Shown one piece after another: positions 53,618 to 61,994 of a stretch of 64,000 nucleotides of DNA. Below the pieces are notes generated by a model, which worked only from the letters and a program-made list of their open reading frames with translations, did not search any database and had not been told where the DNA came from. A program made the translations under genes and the position numbers. The stretch spans positions 3,192,001 through 3,256,000 of the forward strand of contig NZ_CP029426.2 of assembly GCF_002266435.3 (NCBI RefSeq). The letters run 5' to 3'. This stretch comes from Bradyrhizobium amphicarpaeae. Lineage in GTDB: Bacteria; Pseudomonadota; Alphaproteobacteria; Rhizobiales; Xanthobacteraceae. The number at the start of each line of letters is the position of its first letter. Positions within the stretch are counted from its first letter, which is position 1.

Positions 53618-54277
53618 ATGACGAGCGGGGCTCACGGAACTGACGGTGTCGAGCGGCGCGGCTTGATGTTCGTGCTGTCCTCGCCCTCGGGCGCGGGCAA
53701 GACGACGCTGTCGCGTCTCCTGATGGACCGGATGTCCGGCCTGAGAATGTCGGTCTCCGCCACCACGCGCGCGAAGCGGCCGGGCGAGGTCGACGGCAAG
53801 GACTATCTGTTCGTCGACAAGCCGCGCTTCGAGGCGATGGTGAAGGGCGACGAACTGCTGGAATGGGCCACCGTGTTCGACAACAGCTACGGCACGCCGC
53901 GTGGCCCGGTCGAAGCCGCGCTGTCCGCCGGGCAGGACGTGCTGTTCGACATCGACTGGCAGGGCACGCAGCAGCTGCGCGAAAAGGCGCGCGCCGACGT
54001 CGTCAGCGTCTTCATCCTGCCGCCGTCGGCGGCCGATCTGGAGAAGCGGCTGCATTCGCGTGCGCAAGATTCCGACGAGGTGATCCGCAAGCGGATGAGC
54101 CGCGCCAGCCACGAGATGAGCCACTGGGCCGAGTACGACTACATCGTCATCAACCACGACGTCGACGAGGCCTTCGCCGAGGTGCAGTCGATCCTGAAGG
54201 CCGAACGGCTCAAGCGCGAGCGGCGGACTGGCCTCGTTGGTTTCGTGCGAGGTTTGCAAGGGCAGCTTCAGGCCTAG
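53618..54277 (+). CDS. gmk: Guanylate kinase
   Basis: A 219-residue kinase converting GMP to GDP. P-loop SSPSGAGKTTLSRLL at about residues 18-32, GMP-binding SVSATTRAKRPGEVDGKDY and ATVFDNSYGTPRGPVE, and lid IRKRMSRASHEMSHWAEYDY. The C-terminal 68 bases overlap the 3' end of the converging minus-strand gene. Start ATG three bases after yicC. Confidence 0.97.
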   Translation: MTSGAHGTDGVERRGLMFVLSSPSGAGKTTLSRLLMDRMSGLRMSVSATTRAKRPGEVDGKDYLFVDKPRFEAMVKGDELLEWATVFDNSYGTPRGPVEAALSAGQDVLFDIDWQGTQQLREKARADVVSVFILPPSAADLEKRLHSRAQDSDEVIRKRMSRASHEMSHWAEYDYIVINHDVDEAFAEVQSILKAERLKRERRTGLVGFVRGLQGQLQA

Positions 54278-55400
54278 GCTGCGGCCGCTGCGGCCCTTGC
54301 GTCGCCAGGCGTTCCAGCATCGCGGTGATCACGTCGACGTCGACGGCATCCTCGATCTGCACATCTTCGTCGCGATGGTCTTCGTCGCGAGCGACCGGCT
54401 TTTCGGCGTCGGTCTTCCGGGCTGCCAGCCGAGGCGCGGCTTCGATCTCGAAGACGCCGTTGAAGATGTCGGCCTCGTCGAGTTCGGCGGCCTCGCTGCG
54501 CACGGCGGCGGATTGCGCCGCGATCCTGCCGATCTCCCGGGTGAAGGCCGCGAGTTGCGCGGTCTGCTGCGGCCGCGCTTCATCGAAGTCGACCGGGCGC
54601 GGTCGCGCGTCCGGCGTCGCAGCGAGCCAGGGTGCGTGGCTTACGTCCTGGTCCTGCGTGCCCCAATCGTCCCAATGCCCGCGGCGCTCGGCGGCCTGGA
54701 CGCGAATGCGACCGCCGGCGAAGCGGTAGATGACGCTGGCGAGCAGGCCGGCGAGCGCCAGCGCGCCGCCGATCACCAGCAGCAGCATCTGCAGCGAGCC
54801 GGCCGGTCTTTCGATGGTGCTGTCTGCAGCGGCCTGGGCCAACGGCGCGGGAGGCTTTGCCGGCTTCGCGCTCGGCGGCGCAGCGGTTGCGACGGGAGCA
54901 GGCTGCGGCGTCGGCGGTGCGACTGCGGTCGAGACATCGGGCCAGGGCGTGGCGACGGCAGGTTGCTGCGGGCCGCTGTCGGTGGCCTGGTCCGGCGTCT
55001 GTTGCGCCGGCGTCGAGGCTGCGGCTTGCGCGACGGCATTCGACGTCTTGGAGGTGACACCGCTCCGCGGCGTCAGATATTCGGCTCGCGCGTCCTGCAC
55101 CATATGCTGCTGCGGCGGCGCTGGATCCGTCGCGGGTGTGTCGGTCGTCGCCTGCGCGGCCTGCGTGACCTTGCCGCCTTCGGCGCGCAGATACCAGCAT
55201 TGCCGCTTGGTCGTGCGCTCGAGACGATAGTGCCAGTGTTGCCCCTGCGGTGCTGTGCCCTTCGGCGAGGCAAGGCAGTCGGCGGCTGCATTCGCCGTGG
55301 CGGGCGCGCTCGGCGCGGTCTGCGACACGGCGGCCAGTGGCGCGCCGGCAACGATACTGCCGATCAGCGCGGAAACGAATTTTGCGGTGCGGTTGCCCAT
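54210..55400 (-). CDS. Exported/membrane protein of unknown function
   Basis: A 396-residue protein: signal peptide (SALIGSIVAGAPLAAVSQT), a short folded-looking motif with paired Cys and aromatic residues (ADCLASPKG…WHYRLERTTKRQCWYLR), a Pro/Ala/Gln-rich spacer, one transmembrane helix (LQMLLLVIGGALALAGLLAS) and a polar cytoplasmic-type tail. The QHWHYRLER…CWYL motif occurs, from memory, in many rhizobial proteins of unknown function. ATG at 55400 was chosen for its GGGAG site and signal peptide. It overlaps the end of gmk by 68 bases in antisense. Confidence 0.75.
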   Translation of the reverse strand: MGNRTAKFVSALIGSIVAGAPLAAVSQTAPSAPATANAAADCLASPKGTAPQGQHWHYRLERTTKRQCWYLRAEGGKVTQAAQATTDTPATDPAPPQQHMVQDARAEYLTPRSGVTSKTSNAVAQAAASTPAQQTPDQATDSGPQQPAVATPWPDVSTAVAPPTPQPAPVATAAPPSAKPAKPPAPLAQAAADSTIERPAGSLQMLLLVIGGALALAGLLASVIYRFAGGRIRVQAAERRGHWDDWGTQDQDVSHAPWLAATPDARPRPVDFDEARPQQTAQLAAFTREIGRIAAQSAAVRSEAAELDEADIFNGVFEIEAAPRLAARKTDAEKPVARDEDHRDEDVQIEDAVDVDVITAMLERLATQGPQRPQPRPEAALANLARNQRGQSAARA

Positions 55401-55552
55401 CCTGGTCTCCCGGTTACGCATGACGCAACTCTCAACCAGCCCGTTGTCATCAAAGACTTGGGTGGCAATGAGCCGCAAATCCGGAGAGGATGTGGCTTGA
55501 ATTGGGCCTGAGGGGCGTCCGTTCTGCTGCGAAATCGGACGTCTTTCCGGCG

Positions 55553-56059
55553 TTACTGCTTCGCCGAGCTCCAGGTTCCGCCGCAGCCATCGGAGCGGCG
55601 CCAGGTTCCGGACCCGCTGCGCGCGCCGAGGCGTCCGGAGCCGGTGAAGGTCACGCCGTCGCCTTGGCCTACCGTGCTGACCGAACCGCTGGGGCTGACG
55701 GTGCCAGTGACACCTTGGCCGATCACCTTGCCCGACGAGACCACGACCGCGCCCGACGTGGTGCCGCCGCAGCCGACGCTGGTCACAATCCAGGCGCCGT
55801 CGAAGCCGCCGCCACCTCCGCCACTTCCGCCGCCGCCGCTTCGCCGTGACGACGAGCGCGGCTCGTCAGCCGCCGGCTTGCTCCGCCGCGCGGGTGCGGC
55901 TGGCTCCGCCGAGCGATCCTGACGCGAGCCGGACATCGACTTCTCGTCGTTGCCGATCGAGCCGCCGGCGCTGCCGGACTGGGCGACGACCGGTGATGAG
56001 GCGATGGCGGCGGTGAGGAGGACGGCGAAGGCAATCGTACGGATCACGACAACAGGCAT
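55553..56059 (-). CDS. Small exported Gly/Ser-rich protein
   Basis: A 168-residue protein with signal peptide (VVVIRTIAFAVLLTAAIASS, cleavage near VAQ), a charged Ser/Arg/Pro region, a Gly run (GGGGSGGGGGGFDGAW) and a C-terminal domain with repeated G/S/T/V strands and three Cys (TSVGCGGTTSGAVVVSSGKV, GSGTWRRSDGCGGTWSS). The end resembles short beta-sandwich domains common in rhizobial exported proteins. Function unknown; it lies downstream of the caspase-like gene on the same strand, 28 bases after its stop. Confidence 0.75.
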   Translation of the reverse strand: MPVVVIRTIAFAVLLTAAIASSPVVAQSGSAGGSIGNDEKSMSGSRQDRSAEPAAPARRSKPAADEPRSSSRRSGGGGSGGGGGGFDGAWIVTSVGCGGTTSGAVVVSSGKVIGQGVTGTVSPSGSVSTVGQGDGVTFTGSGRLGARSGSGTWRRSDGCGGTWSSAKQ

Positions 56060-56087
56060 GAGCAAACATCCAAATTCAAAAATGGTA

Positions 56088-57428
56088 TCAGCGGCCGGAG
56101 CCGTCGGCGCAGACGGATCCGATAATGCGGCAAGCTTTGCCAGCCTTGCCGCATTCGTCAAGCGCGGCGTCCCTGGCGCGCTGCACGCCCTCGCGCTGGA
56201 CCAGCGACCAGGACTTGTCGGAGATCGCAAACGCACCGCAGCTTCTGCCGTAGAAGGACAGCTCGATCGGGCATTTGGCGCCGGCGCAATTGCCGCGCGC
56301 ATCCGCCACCGCCGCGCGCCGCGAGGCGTGGTTCCACGAGATGCCCCATTTGCTGTTGTCCGGACCGTAAACGATCGAGCCCCAGGGCTTGAGATCCTCC
56401 ATCTTGCGCATGCGCAGCAGCAAGCCTTCGGTAGCTTCACCCGTCGGCGTCATCGAGATCCGCTGTTGCAGCTTGGTGACGGCGCGCGTCAGGCCGTCGG
56501 GCGTATCAGGGTCGAAATTGAGCTCGTAGAGCCGCTCGCTGAGCTCACTGAGCAGGGCGGCATCGCGCAAGGGGACGCGATCGGGATCGGCACGCAGGCG
56601 CTCCGCCGGCAGGGGATCGGGCTGCATCGCCGCGATTTTGGGCGGGCCGGTTTCGGTCGGAGCGACGAAATAGAAGGTGCCGTCGATCGGCGAGGACGAC
56701 ACCCAGGGCTGCTGCGCGCCCGCGGTGGCGCGCTTCACGGCGAGGCCGACCTGGTTGAAGGTCTGGAACACGTCGAGGCCAGCGGTCCGGATCGTCGTCG
56801 CCAGCGCCTTCGTATAAGGGCTGTGACCGTCGGCGCCGTCCTGCGCGACATTGCCGGGCTGCGTCGCGTAGGAGATCAGCGTGCCCTCGGGCGCGCGCAT
56901 CTGCGCAAGGCCGCCGTCCGTGGCGCGCAAGCCGCGCGAGCCGAACGGATTGTTGCGGCAGGCGTCCAGGATCACGAGGTTGAGCCGCGTGCCCGAGCCC
57001 TGCATCTGGCGCAGCACGAGGTTGACGTCGGTCATCTGGAAATCGACGTCCGCCTCGCGCGTCGGATTGGCGCCGACGGGCACGAGAAAGTTGGAGCCGG
57101 CGATCTGCACGCCGTGGCCGGCGTAGTAGAACAGCGCGACGTCGGCGCCCTGGACCTGGCGGCCGAAGTTCTGCACCGCGATGTCCATCGCGCCCTTGTC
57201 GAGATCGAGCTGGGCGCGGCCACCGACCAGCGTGAAGCCGAGCAGGCCCAGCGTCTCCGCCATCAGGCTCGCATCCTTGGAGGGATTGTCCAGCGGCGTG
57301 ATGTTCTTGTAGGCGGAGTTGCCGACCACCAGCGCGATGCGCTTCTCGGCCGATGCCGGGTGTGCGGTGACGACCAGCAAGGCCAGCGCTGCCAGCCCTA
57401 AGACGCGATTTAAAATCCTCGCGCGCAT
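56088..57428 (-). CDS. Caspase-fold peptidase (C14) with DUF4189-type C-terminus
   Basis: A 446-residue exported protein. After a signal peptide (LNRVLGLAALALLVVTAHPA) the caspase p20 domain reads EKRIALVVGNSAYKNITPL, with catalytic His105 in FYYAGHGVQIAG and Cys157 in LVILDACRNNPFG, so an intact His-Cys dyad. A middle spacer is followed by a C-terminal domain with six Cys (GNCAGAKCPIELSFYGRSCG, KAGKACRIIGSVCADG), matching DUF4189-type domains. Bacterial orthocaspases cleave after Arg/Lys. ATG at 57428 has GGGGAA upstream. It may act on a periplasmic substrate; the two downstream exported genes are candidate partners. Confidence 0.9.
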   Translation of the reverse strand: MRARILNRVLGLAALALLVVTAHPASAEKRIALVVGNSAYKNITPLDNPSKDASLMAETLGLLGFTLVGGRAQLDLDKGAMDIAVQNFGRQVQGADVALFYYAGHGVQIAGSNFLVPVGANPTREADVDFQMTDVNLVLRQMQGSGTRLNLVILDACRNNPFGSRGLRATDGGLAQMRAPEGTLISYATQPGNVAQDGADGHSPYTKALATTIRTAGLDVFQTFNQVGLAVKRATAGAQQPWVSSSPIDGTFYFVAPTETGPPKIAAMQPDPLPAERLRADPDRVPLRDAALLSELSERLYELNFDPDTPDGLTRAVTKLQQRISMTPTGEATEGLLLRMRKMEDLKPWGSIVYGPDNSKWGISWNHASRRAAVADARGNCAGAKCPIELSFYGRSCGAFAISDKSWSLVQREGVQRARDAALDECGKAGKACRIIGSVCADGSGR

Positions 57429-57504
57429 CGAAATTCCCCAAAATAATGGCGCCAGTCTAGCAGCCCGCCGCGCGGGCGAAAAGTGGTGTGAGAGAGGGGA
57501 GCGG

Positions 57505-57666
57505 GCTCGTGTCCCGGACAAGCTGCAACGCGCATGCGTTGCGGCGCAGAGCCGGGACCCAGCGCTTAGGATTTCGCTGCGACATGGGCCCCGGCTCAGC
57601 AGCGCACCGCACCGGACGATGCTTCGCATCGCCGGGGGCGTTGCGCTGCGTCCGGGGCACGAGAGC
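57505..57666. repeat. Long imperfect inverted repeat upstream of caspase gene
   Basis: The left end GCTCGTGTCCCGGAC pairs with GTCCGGGGCACGAGAGC at the right end, and internal parts (CTGCAACGCGCATGCGTTGC; GGACGATGCTTCGCATCGCC) form further hairpins. No coding frame is convincing. It resembles dispersed palindromic elements that I recall from Bradyrhizobium. Confidence 0.65.
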
Positions 57667-57754
57667 GGAGTGTGACGCTCGCTCGGAGCAAAGTTCACTG
57701 TCCGCGTCCTCCAATGTTCAGCTCAACTTGCAGACACGTCATCGCGATCTCGCG

Positions 57755-58370
57755 GCGCATTCGCCCGAGGCCTGCTGTCGTTTCGCGCTCTTTGAAAGGC
57801 CAAAGGGCGCAGGGAAGGCCGGGCGCCGGCGGCACCCGCAATCCGTGCGCAACAAAAATGCACACGGGGTGGACCACAGGTGTTGCCGGTCGCCCGGCCT
57901 TCCCTGCGCGGATGGTTTTAACGGTGTCCTTCGCGCTCTCCTCGGGGAGCGATGCACTATTGCCCCCGTCGCCTTGCGGATGGCTGATGCGCGTGCCCGG
58001 TCGGGCCGCCGCATCACCGCTAAGGCTTGACGCCAGAACCTCGGGCGTCAGGACCACACGACTTCTCCGTCCGCGGACGATCCCATCGACAGATCCGGAG
58101 GCTTGCGTGTGCTCACCCTCGGGCATCAACGAGGTCGCTGTGACCGCGCCGTGTCGTATGCGCGTTGTGTCGGGACTCAACGGTCGCCCGTCCCCGTCCC
58201 CACGCAATCGCGCCGGCGCTACCGCGTCCACCGCACCCCGGCCCGCATCTCGTGACGATCGCGAAGCGCCCCTCTGGCAGGGGCCGGGATGGCGCCTCTA
58301 TGCCACAAATCCGAAATTCGGGAAAGTGGAATATTTTTGACGCAAGGGCTTGACCGGGTGTTTTGCCCGA
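57755..58370. repeat. Non-coding structured block, probably a dispersed multicopy element
   Basis: Several reading frames are open but none shows recognisable protein features. Structure is prominent: GCGCAGGGAAGGCCGGGCG (57807-57825) and its exact complement CGCCCGGCCTTCCCTGCGC (57891-57909) form a perfect 19-bp stem enclosing a 65-base loop with AAAATGCACACGGGGTGGAC; a competing 10-bp stem GCGCTCTTTG/CAAAGGGCGC (57785-57810) overlaps its 5' arm; TGACGCC/GGCGTCA forms another (58028-58050). From memory, text of this kind is repeated in Bradyrhizobium genomes; unverified here. The remainder of 57429-58678 shows nothing else. Confidence 0.55.
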
Positions 58371-58678
58371 CGCCTCTCCGGGCCGCCGTCAGTTCTGTTT
58401 GCGTTGCTGCATGGCGGAAACGCGCCCCATCGACGCGAATGACCCGGCGCCCCGGCGAGCGTGCTCGCTTAGTCAGTGCTCGTCCGGGAAGGTTCACGCG
58501 ATTCCGGAAAATTTCGCGGCTCCTCAGGGCCCGTATACGGTCATAGGATCGGATCATCCGCGCGAAGATGCGTCAATTCCAATCCCGTTCATTCCGATCT
58601 CGGACGTTGGCGGCGGAAGCGCATCTGCTCGTCGAAGCGGGGCTTGGCCAAGAACAAAAAGCGCAAGGGGGGACCATC

Positions 58679-59959
58679 ATGTCCGTGTTGTCACGCCGCG
58701 ATTTCCTGGCACTTTCGACGTCCGCCGCGATTGCCGGCCTCGCCGCGCCCGCGCGCGCCGCGATGGGACCGAACGACAAGTACGATCTGGTAATCCGGGG
58801 CGGCGAGGTGCTCGACCCCAGCCAGTCGCTGCGAGCCAGACGCGATATCGGCATCCGCTGGGGCATGATCGAAACGGTGCAGGAGGCGATCCCCGCCGAG
58901 CGCGCGCTGAAGAGCATCGACGCGTCGGGCAAGCTGGTGATGCCCGGTCTGATCGATCTGCATTCTCACGTCTATCCCTACGGCTCCGCCATCGGCATTC
59001 CCGCCGACGAGCTGGTGCAATTCCAGGGCACGACGACCGTCGTCTCCGCGGGCGACGCCGGGGTCAACAATCTGGCGGCGTTGCGTCGCTTCATCGTCGC
59101 CCAGACGCGGGCGCGAATTTACGCCTTCGTCCATATCGCCAATAACGGCCTGTCGGCGTTTCCGGTCGCCGAGCTTTACAACATCGACAATGCGCAGACC
59201 GAAGCCTGCGCCATGGCGCTGGCCGAGAACCCGGACTTCCTTCTCGGCGTCAAAGTGCGGATGTCGGAGAACGTGATCTACAAGCACGGGCTCGAGCCAC
59301 TGAAGCGCGGCATCCAAGCTTGCGAGATGTGCGGCTGGCCGGCCAAGATGATGGTGCATATCGGCGGCGTCGAATCCAAGGAGCTGATGTCGCAGATTCT
59401 CGACCTGCTGCGCCCGGGCGACGTGCTGACCCATGCCTATTCGGGCGCGCCCAACATGTCCAACGCCTTCACCAATATCGTCCAGGAGGGCAAGCTGCTG
59501 CCTGCAGCCCTGGCGGCCAAGCAGCGTGGCGTCATCTTCGACGTCGGTCATGGCGGCGGCAGCTTCGATTTCACCGTGGCGGAAGTCGCGATCCCCGGGG
59601 GATGCACACCGGACACGATCTCCTCCGATATCCACGTCTTCTCCGGCAATTCGCCGGGCATTCCGTTCCTGCCGAATGTGATGAGCAAGTTCATGACGCT
59701 GGGCTTCACGCTGGAGCAGGTGGTTGCGATGGCCACCACGGCGCCGGCGAGGATCATCAACCGCGCGCCGAATATCGGCACGCTGCAAGTCGGCGCGCCC
59801 GGCGACGTCGCCATCATGGAACTGGTGGAGGGGCCGGTCAGCTTCGTCGACACCCGCAACAACAAGAGGGACGGCAAGGCCCAGCTCAAGCCGATCCAGA
59901 CCGTCATCAACGGTGTGCCGTTCGGCCGGCCCTATCAGGCGCCGTTCGCAGTGAGATAG
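58679..59959 (+). CDS. Tat-exported amidohydrolase/deacetylase family metallohydrolase
   Basis: A 426-residue protein. A twin-arginine signal (LSRRDFLALSTSAAIAGLAA) indicates folded export. The amidohydrolase fold has metal-binding HSH in GLIDLHSHVYPYG, Lys in GVKVRMSEN, His in MVHIGGVESKE and THAYSG, and Asp in SSDIHVFSGN, the full binuclear site. The VIRGGEVLDPSQ opening and PGDVAIMELVEG end match the dihydroorotase-like/N-acetyl-amino-acid deacetylase subgroup. Substrate unknown; a GGGGGA site precedes ATG at 58679. No operon partner. Confidence 0.92.
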   Translation: MSVLSRRDFLALSTSAAIAGLAAPARAAMGPNDKYDLVIRGGEVLDPSQSLRARRDIGIRWGMIETVQEAIPAERALKSIDASGKLVMPGLIDLHSHVYPYGSAIGIPADELVQFQGTTTVVSAGDAGVNNLAALRRFIVAQTRARIYAFVHIANNGLSAFPVAELYNIDNAQTEACAMALAENPDFLLGVKVRMSENVIYKHGLEPLKRGIQACEMCGWPAKMMVHIGGVESKELMSQILDLLRPGDVLTHAYSGAPNMSNAFTNIVQEGKLLPAALAAKQRGVIFDVGHGGGSFDFTVAEVAIPGGCTPDTISSDIHVFSGNSPGIPFLPNVMSKFMTLGFTLEQVVAMATTAPARIINRAPNIGTLQVGAPGDVAIMELVEGPVSFVDTRNNKRDGKAQLKPIQTVINGVPFGRPYQAPFAVR

Positions 59960-59971
59960 AGAACACTCCCG

Positions 59972-59993
59972 CTCCCGCTTGAACAAGCGGGAG
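59972..59993 (+). terminator. Hairpin after the amidohydrolase gene
   Basis: CTCCCGCTTG-aa-CAAGCGGGAG is a perfect 10-bp stem with a two-base loop (likely four open bases) starting 13 bases past the stop. No T-run follows. Confidence 0.6.
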
Positions 59994-60130
59994 AGGCGGA
60001 GCGTGATGCAGTTGCTAGGCATCGCCCGAGAGGTGGTCCGCTGCTCACGGCATGGCGGACGGCGCGGCTGCGATCGCGGCCCGACGGGTAGCGCTTCCGC
60101 TCGCCCATCCTCCGCGCTCATGCATCGCGC

Positions 60131-60832
60131 TCAGGTCAGATAGTCGGGCGTGAAATCGGCGAGCCTGCGCAACTCGTCAGGCTGCAGCAGCTCGATCTCG
60201 CTGCCCTCCCATGCGATCAATCGGCGATGCCGCAATTCCTGGATGGTGCGGTTGACGTGCACGATCGACAGGCCGCAGGCATCGGCGACGTGGCGCTGCG
60301 TCATCGGCATCTGGAAGCAGCCGTCCTTGAGAAGGCCGACGATCTCCAGCCGTGCTGCGAGCTCGCAGATCAGATGCGCGACCTTCGGCAGGGCCGGCTG
60401 CGCGCCGAGGCGGGCGATCCATTGCCGCGAGATCGCCGCGTCGATCAGGGTCTCGCGCCAGAACGCGCGGGTCAGATGGATCGAGCCGTCGAGCAGCTGG
60501 CGGAGCTGGCTGTGTCCGACGTAGCCGACGACGGTCGGGCCGAGGCCGACGAGGTCGGCATCCATCGGCGAGACCAACAGCGTGTGCAGGCAGGGCATGT
60601 CGCCGGGAACGTGGAACGCCAGGATCTGGCTGCGGTCGCCGACGATGCGGGCCTGGTAGAGGAAGCCGCTGACGACGAAGACGCTGCGCGAGGCGGCCTC
60701 GCCTTGGCGCAGCACGATCTCGCCGTCCGCGACCTGACGCAGCGTGGAGGGGAGGTCCGCGATCTGCCGGCGTTCGTCCTCGGACAGGCCTTCGACGGCC
60801 TGAAGACGCGCGATGAACTTCGGATGCGGCAT
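60131..60832 (-). CDS. Crp/Fnr family regulator (paralogue A)
   Basis: A 233-residue regulator: cupin-like effector domain (GEIVLRQGEAASRSVFVVSGF, ILAFHVPGDMPCLHTLLV), long dimer helix and C-terminal HTH (TQRHVADACGLSIVHVNRTI). It lacks the phosphate-binding RxA arginine-serine pair of cAMP-binding Crp and has no Fnr-type N-terminal Cys cluster, so its signal is unknown. It is clearly paralogous to the gene divergently placed at 61245 (shared FWRETL.DAAI and VNRT..LR). A 79-residue gene overlaps nearby upstream. Confidence 0.9.
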   Translation of the reverse strand: MPHPKFIARLQAVEGLSEDERRQIADLPSTLRQVADGEIVLRQGEAASRSVFVVSGFLYQARIVGDRSQILAFHVPGDMPCLHTLLVSPMDADLVGLGPTVVGYVGHSQLRQLLDGSIHLTRAFWRETLIDAAISRQWIARLGAQPALPKVAHLICELAARLEIVGLLKDGCFQMPMTQRHVADACGLSIVHVNRTIQELRHRRLIAWEGSEIELLQPDELRRLADFTPDYLT

Positions 60833-60849
60833 GGGCCTCGGGTCGTGCT

Positions 60850-61089
60850 TCAGCCGTCTCGCGGCGTTGATTCTTCGACGAAGCGCCGCGAGAGCTTTGC
60901 AAGGCTCCCGTCGGAGACCGGCGCAGAGCGGAACTCGCGGATGGCGCGGGCGAGTTCCTGATCGGACATCGGCCAAGCCGGATCCTTCAGCGTGCCGTTC
61001 TCGAAGGCATCGTTGATGCAGTCGAGGTGCGCGCTCGGATCCGATGCGAACAGATCGCGGATGCGGTCCAAAATCGTTGCAGGGCTCAT
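60850..61089 (-). CDS. Small protein of unknown function
   Basis: A 79-residue acidic protein, ending 17 bases before the start of Crp-like paralogue A, on the same strand. Content: SPATILDRIRDLFASDPSAH, MSDQELARAIREFRSAP and LSRRFVEESTPRDG; predicted largely helical, no membrane segment or Cys motif. It may be an accessory factor of the regulator, but I do not recognise it. Confidence 0.6.
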   Translation of the reverse strand: MSPATILDRIRDLFASDPSAHLDCINDAFENGTLKDPAWPMSDQELARAIREFRSAPVSDGSLAKLSRRFVEESTPRDG

Positions 61090-61244
61090 GCCGGGCTCGG
61101 TTCGCAGTCAAGGGTGACGGGTTGGACGCGACGAGGTCAGGCCGTAAGCCGGTTAGCAACCTGTGGCTCCGTCTCGCGTTCTAGTCCGCTGAACCCAAGC
61201 CCGGCGTATCATTTGATAGAGCCGGTGCGATTTTTGGTGGTGCC

Positions 61245-61982
61245 ATGGACAAAGCTCACGACGTGCTGATCCGGAACCTTTCCGAGCACACCGCGCTGGA
61301 CGCGGAGGATCTTGCCGAGATCCGCGCGCTCACCTTCACGCAGCGCGATTTCGAGCCGAATGAGGATTTCATCCGTCAGGGCGAAGAGCCGGAACATTCG
61401 GCGCTGGTCGTTTCAGGCATGGTCGCGCGCTACCACCTGCTCGGCACCGGGGGGCGGCAATATCTGTCCTTCCACCTGACAGGCGACCTGCCGGATTCCC
61501 AGGCGCTGTTCATCGACCAGATGGATCACGGTCTGAGCGCTCTGGGACCGGCTACGGTGGCCTTCATCCCGCATCGCGAATTGTTCAGGGCTTTCCGGCG
61601 CCGCCCCACATTCGCGCACTCGGTCTGGCGCGAGACGCTGCGCGACGCCGCGATCTTTCGCGAGGCCATCACCAACAACAGCGCCCGGCCGATGCAGGCC
61701 CGCATGGCGCATCTGTTCTGCGAGCTGTTCTACCGCGCCCGCGCCGCGCAGCTCGTCCGCGGCAATCGCTTTCGCGTGCCGATCAGCCTGGCGCAGCTCG
61801 GCGAGACGCTGGGCATGGCGATCGCGACCGTGAACCGGACGCTCGCTGACCTCAGGCGGAGCGGCACGATGGATCTGCGCGACGGGGAGCTCATCGTCCT
61901 GAAATGGCGCGAGCTGCAGCGGCTCGGCGATTTCAACCCGGCCTATCTGCATCTGAAGCGCCAGTCGGCGCCCCAGGCCTGA
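61245..61982 (+). CDS. Crp/Fnr family regulator (paralogue B)
   Basis: A 245-residue regulator: DFIRQGEEPEHSALVVSGMVA, YLSFHLTGDLPDSQALF, VWRETLRDAAIFREAI and HTH LAQLGETLGMAIATVNRTLA. Strong similarity to paralogue A throughout, including the C-terminal GDFNPAYL versus ADFTPDYL. No cAMP-pocket signature or Fe-S cysteines. It is transcribed divergently from A, the region 61090-61244 between serving both. Confidence 0.9.
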   Translation: MDKAHDVLIRNLSEHTALDAEDLAEIRALTFTQRDFEPNEDFIRQGEEPEHSALVVSGMVARYHLLGTGGRQYLSFHLTGDLPDSQALFIDQMDHGLSALGPATVAFIPHRELFRAFRRRPTFAHSVWRETLRDAAIFREAITNNSARPMQARMAHLFCELFYRARAAQLVRGNRFRVPISLAQLGETLGMAIATVNRTLADLRRSGTMDLRDGELIVLKWRELQRLGDFNPAYLHLKRQSAPQA

Positions 61983-61994
61983 GGCGATCGGGCG

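Noticed and set aside
57457..58340. Several overlapping frames in the gap before the amidohydrolase
   Set aside because: Products are Arg/Pro-rich without domains, lie across strong inverted repeats and compete on both strands.
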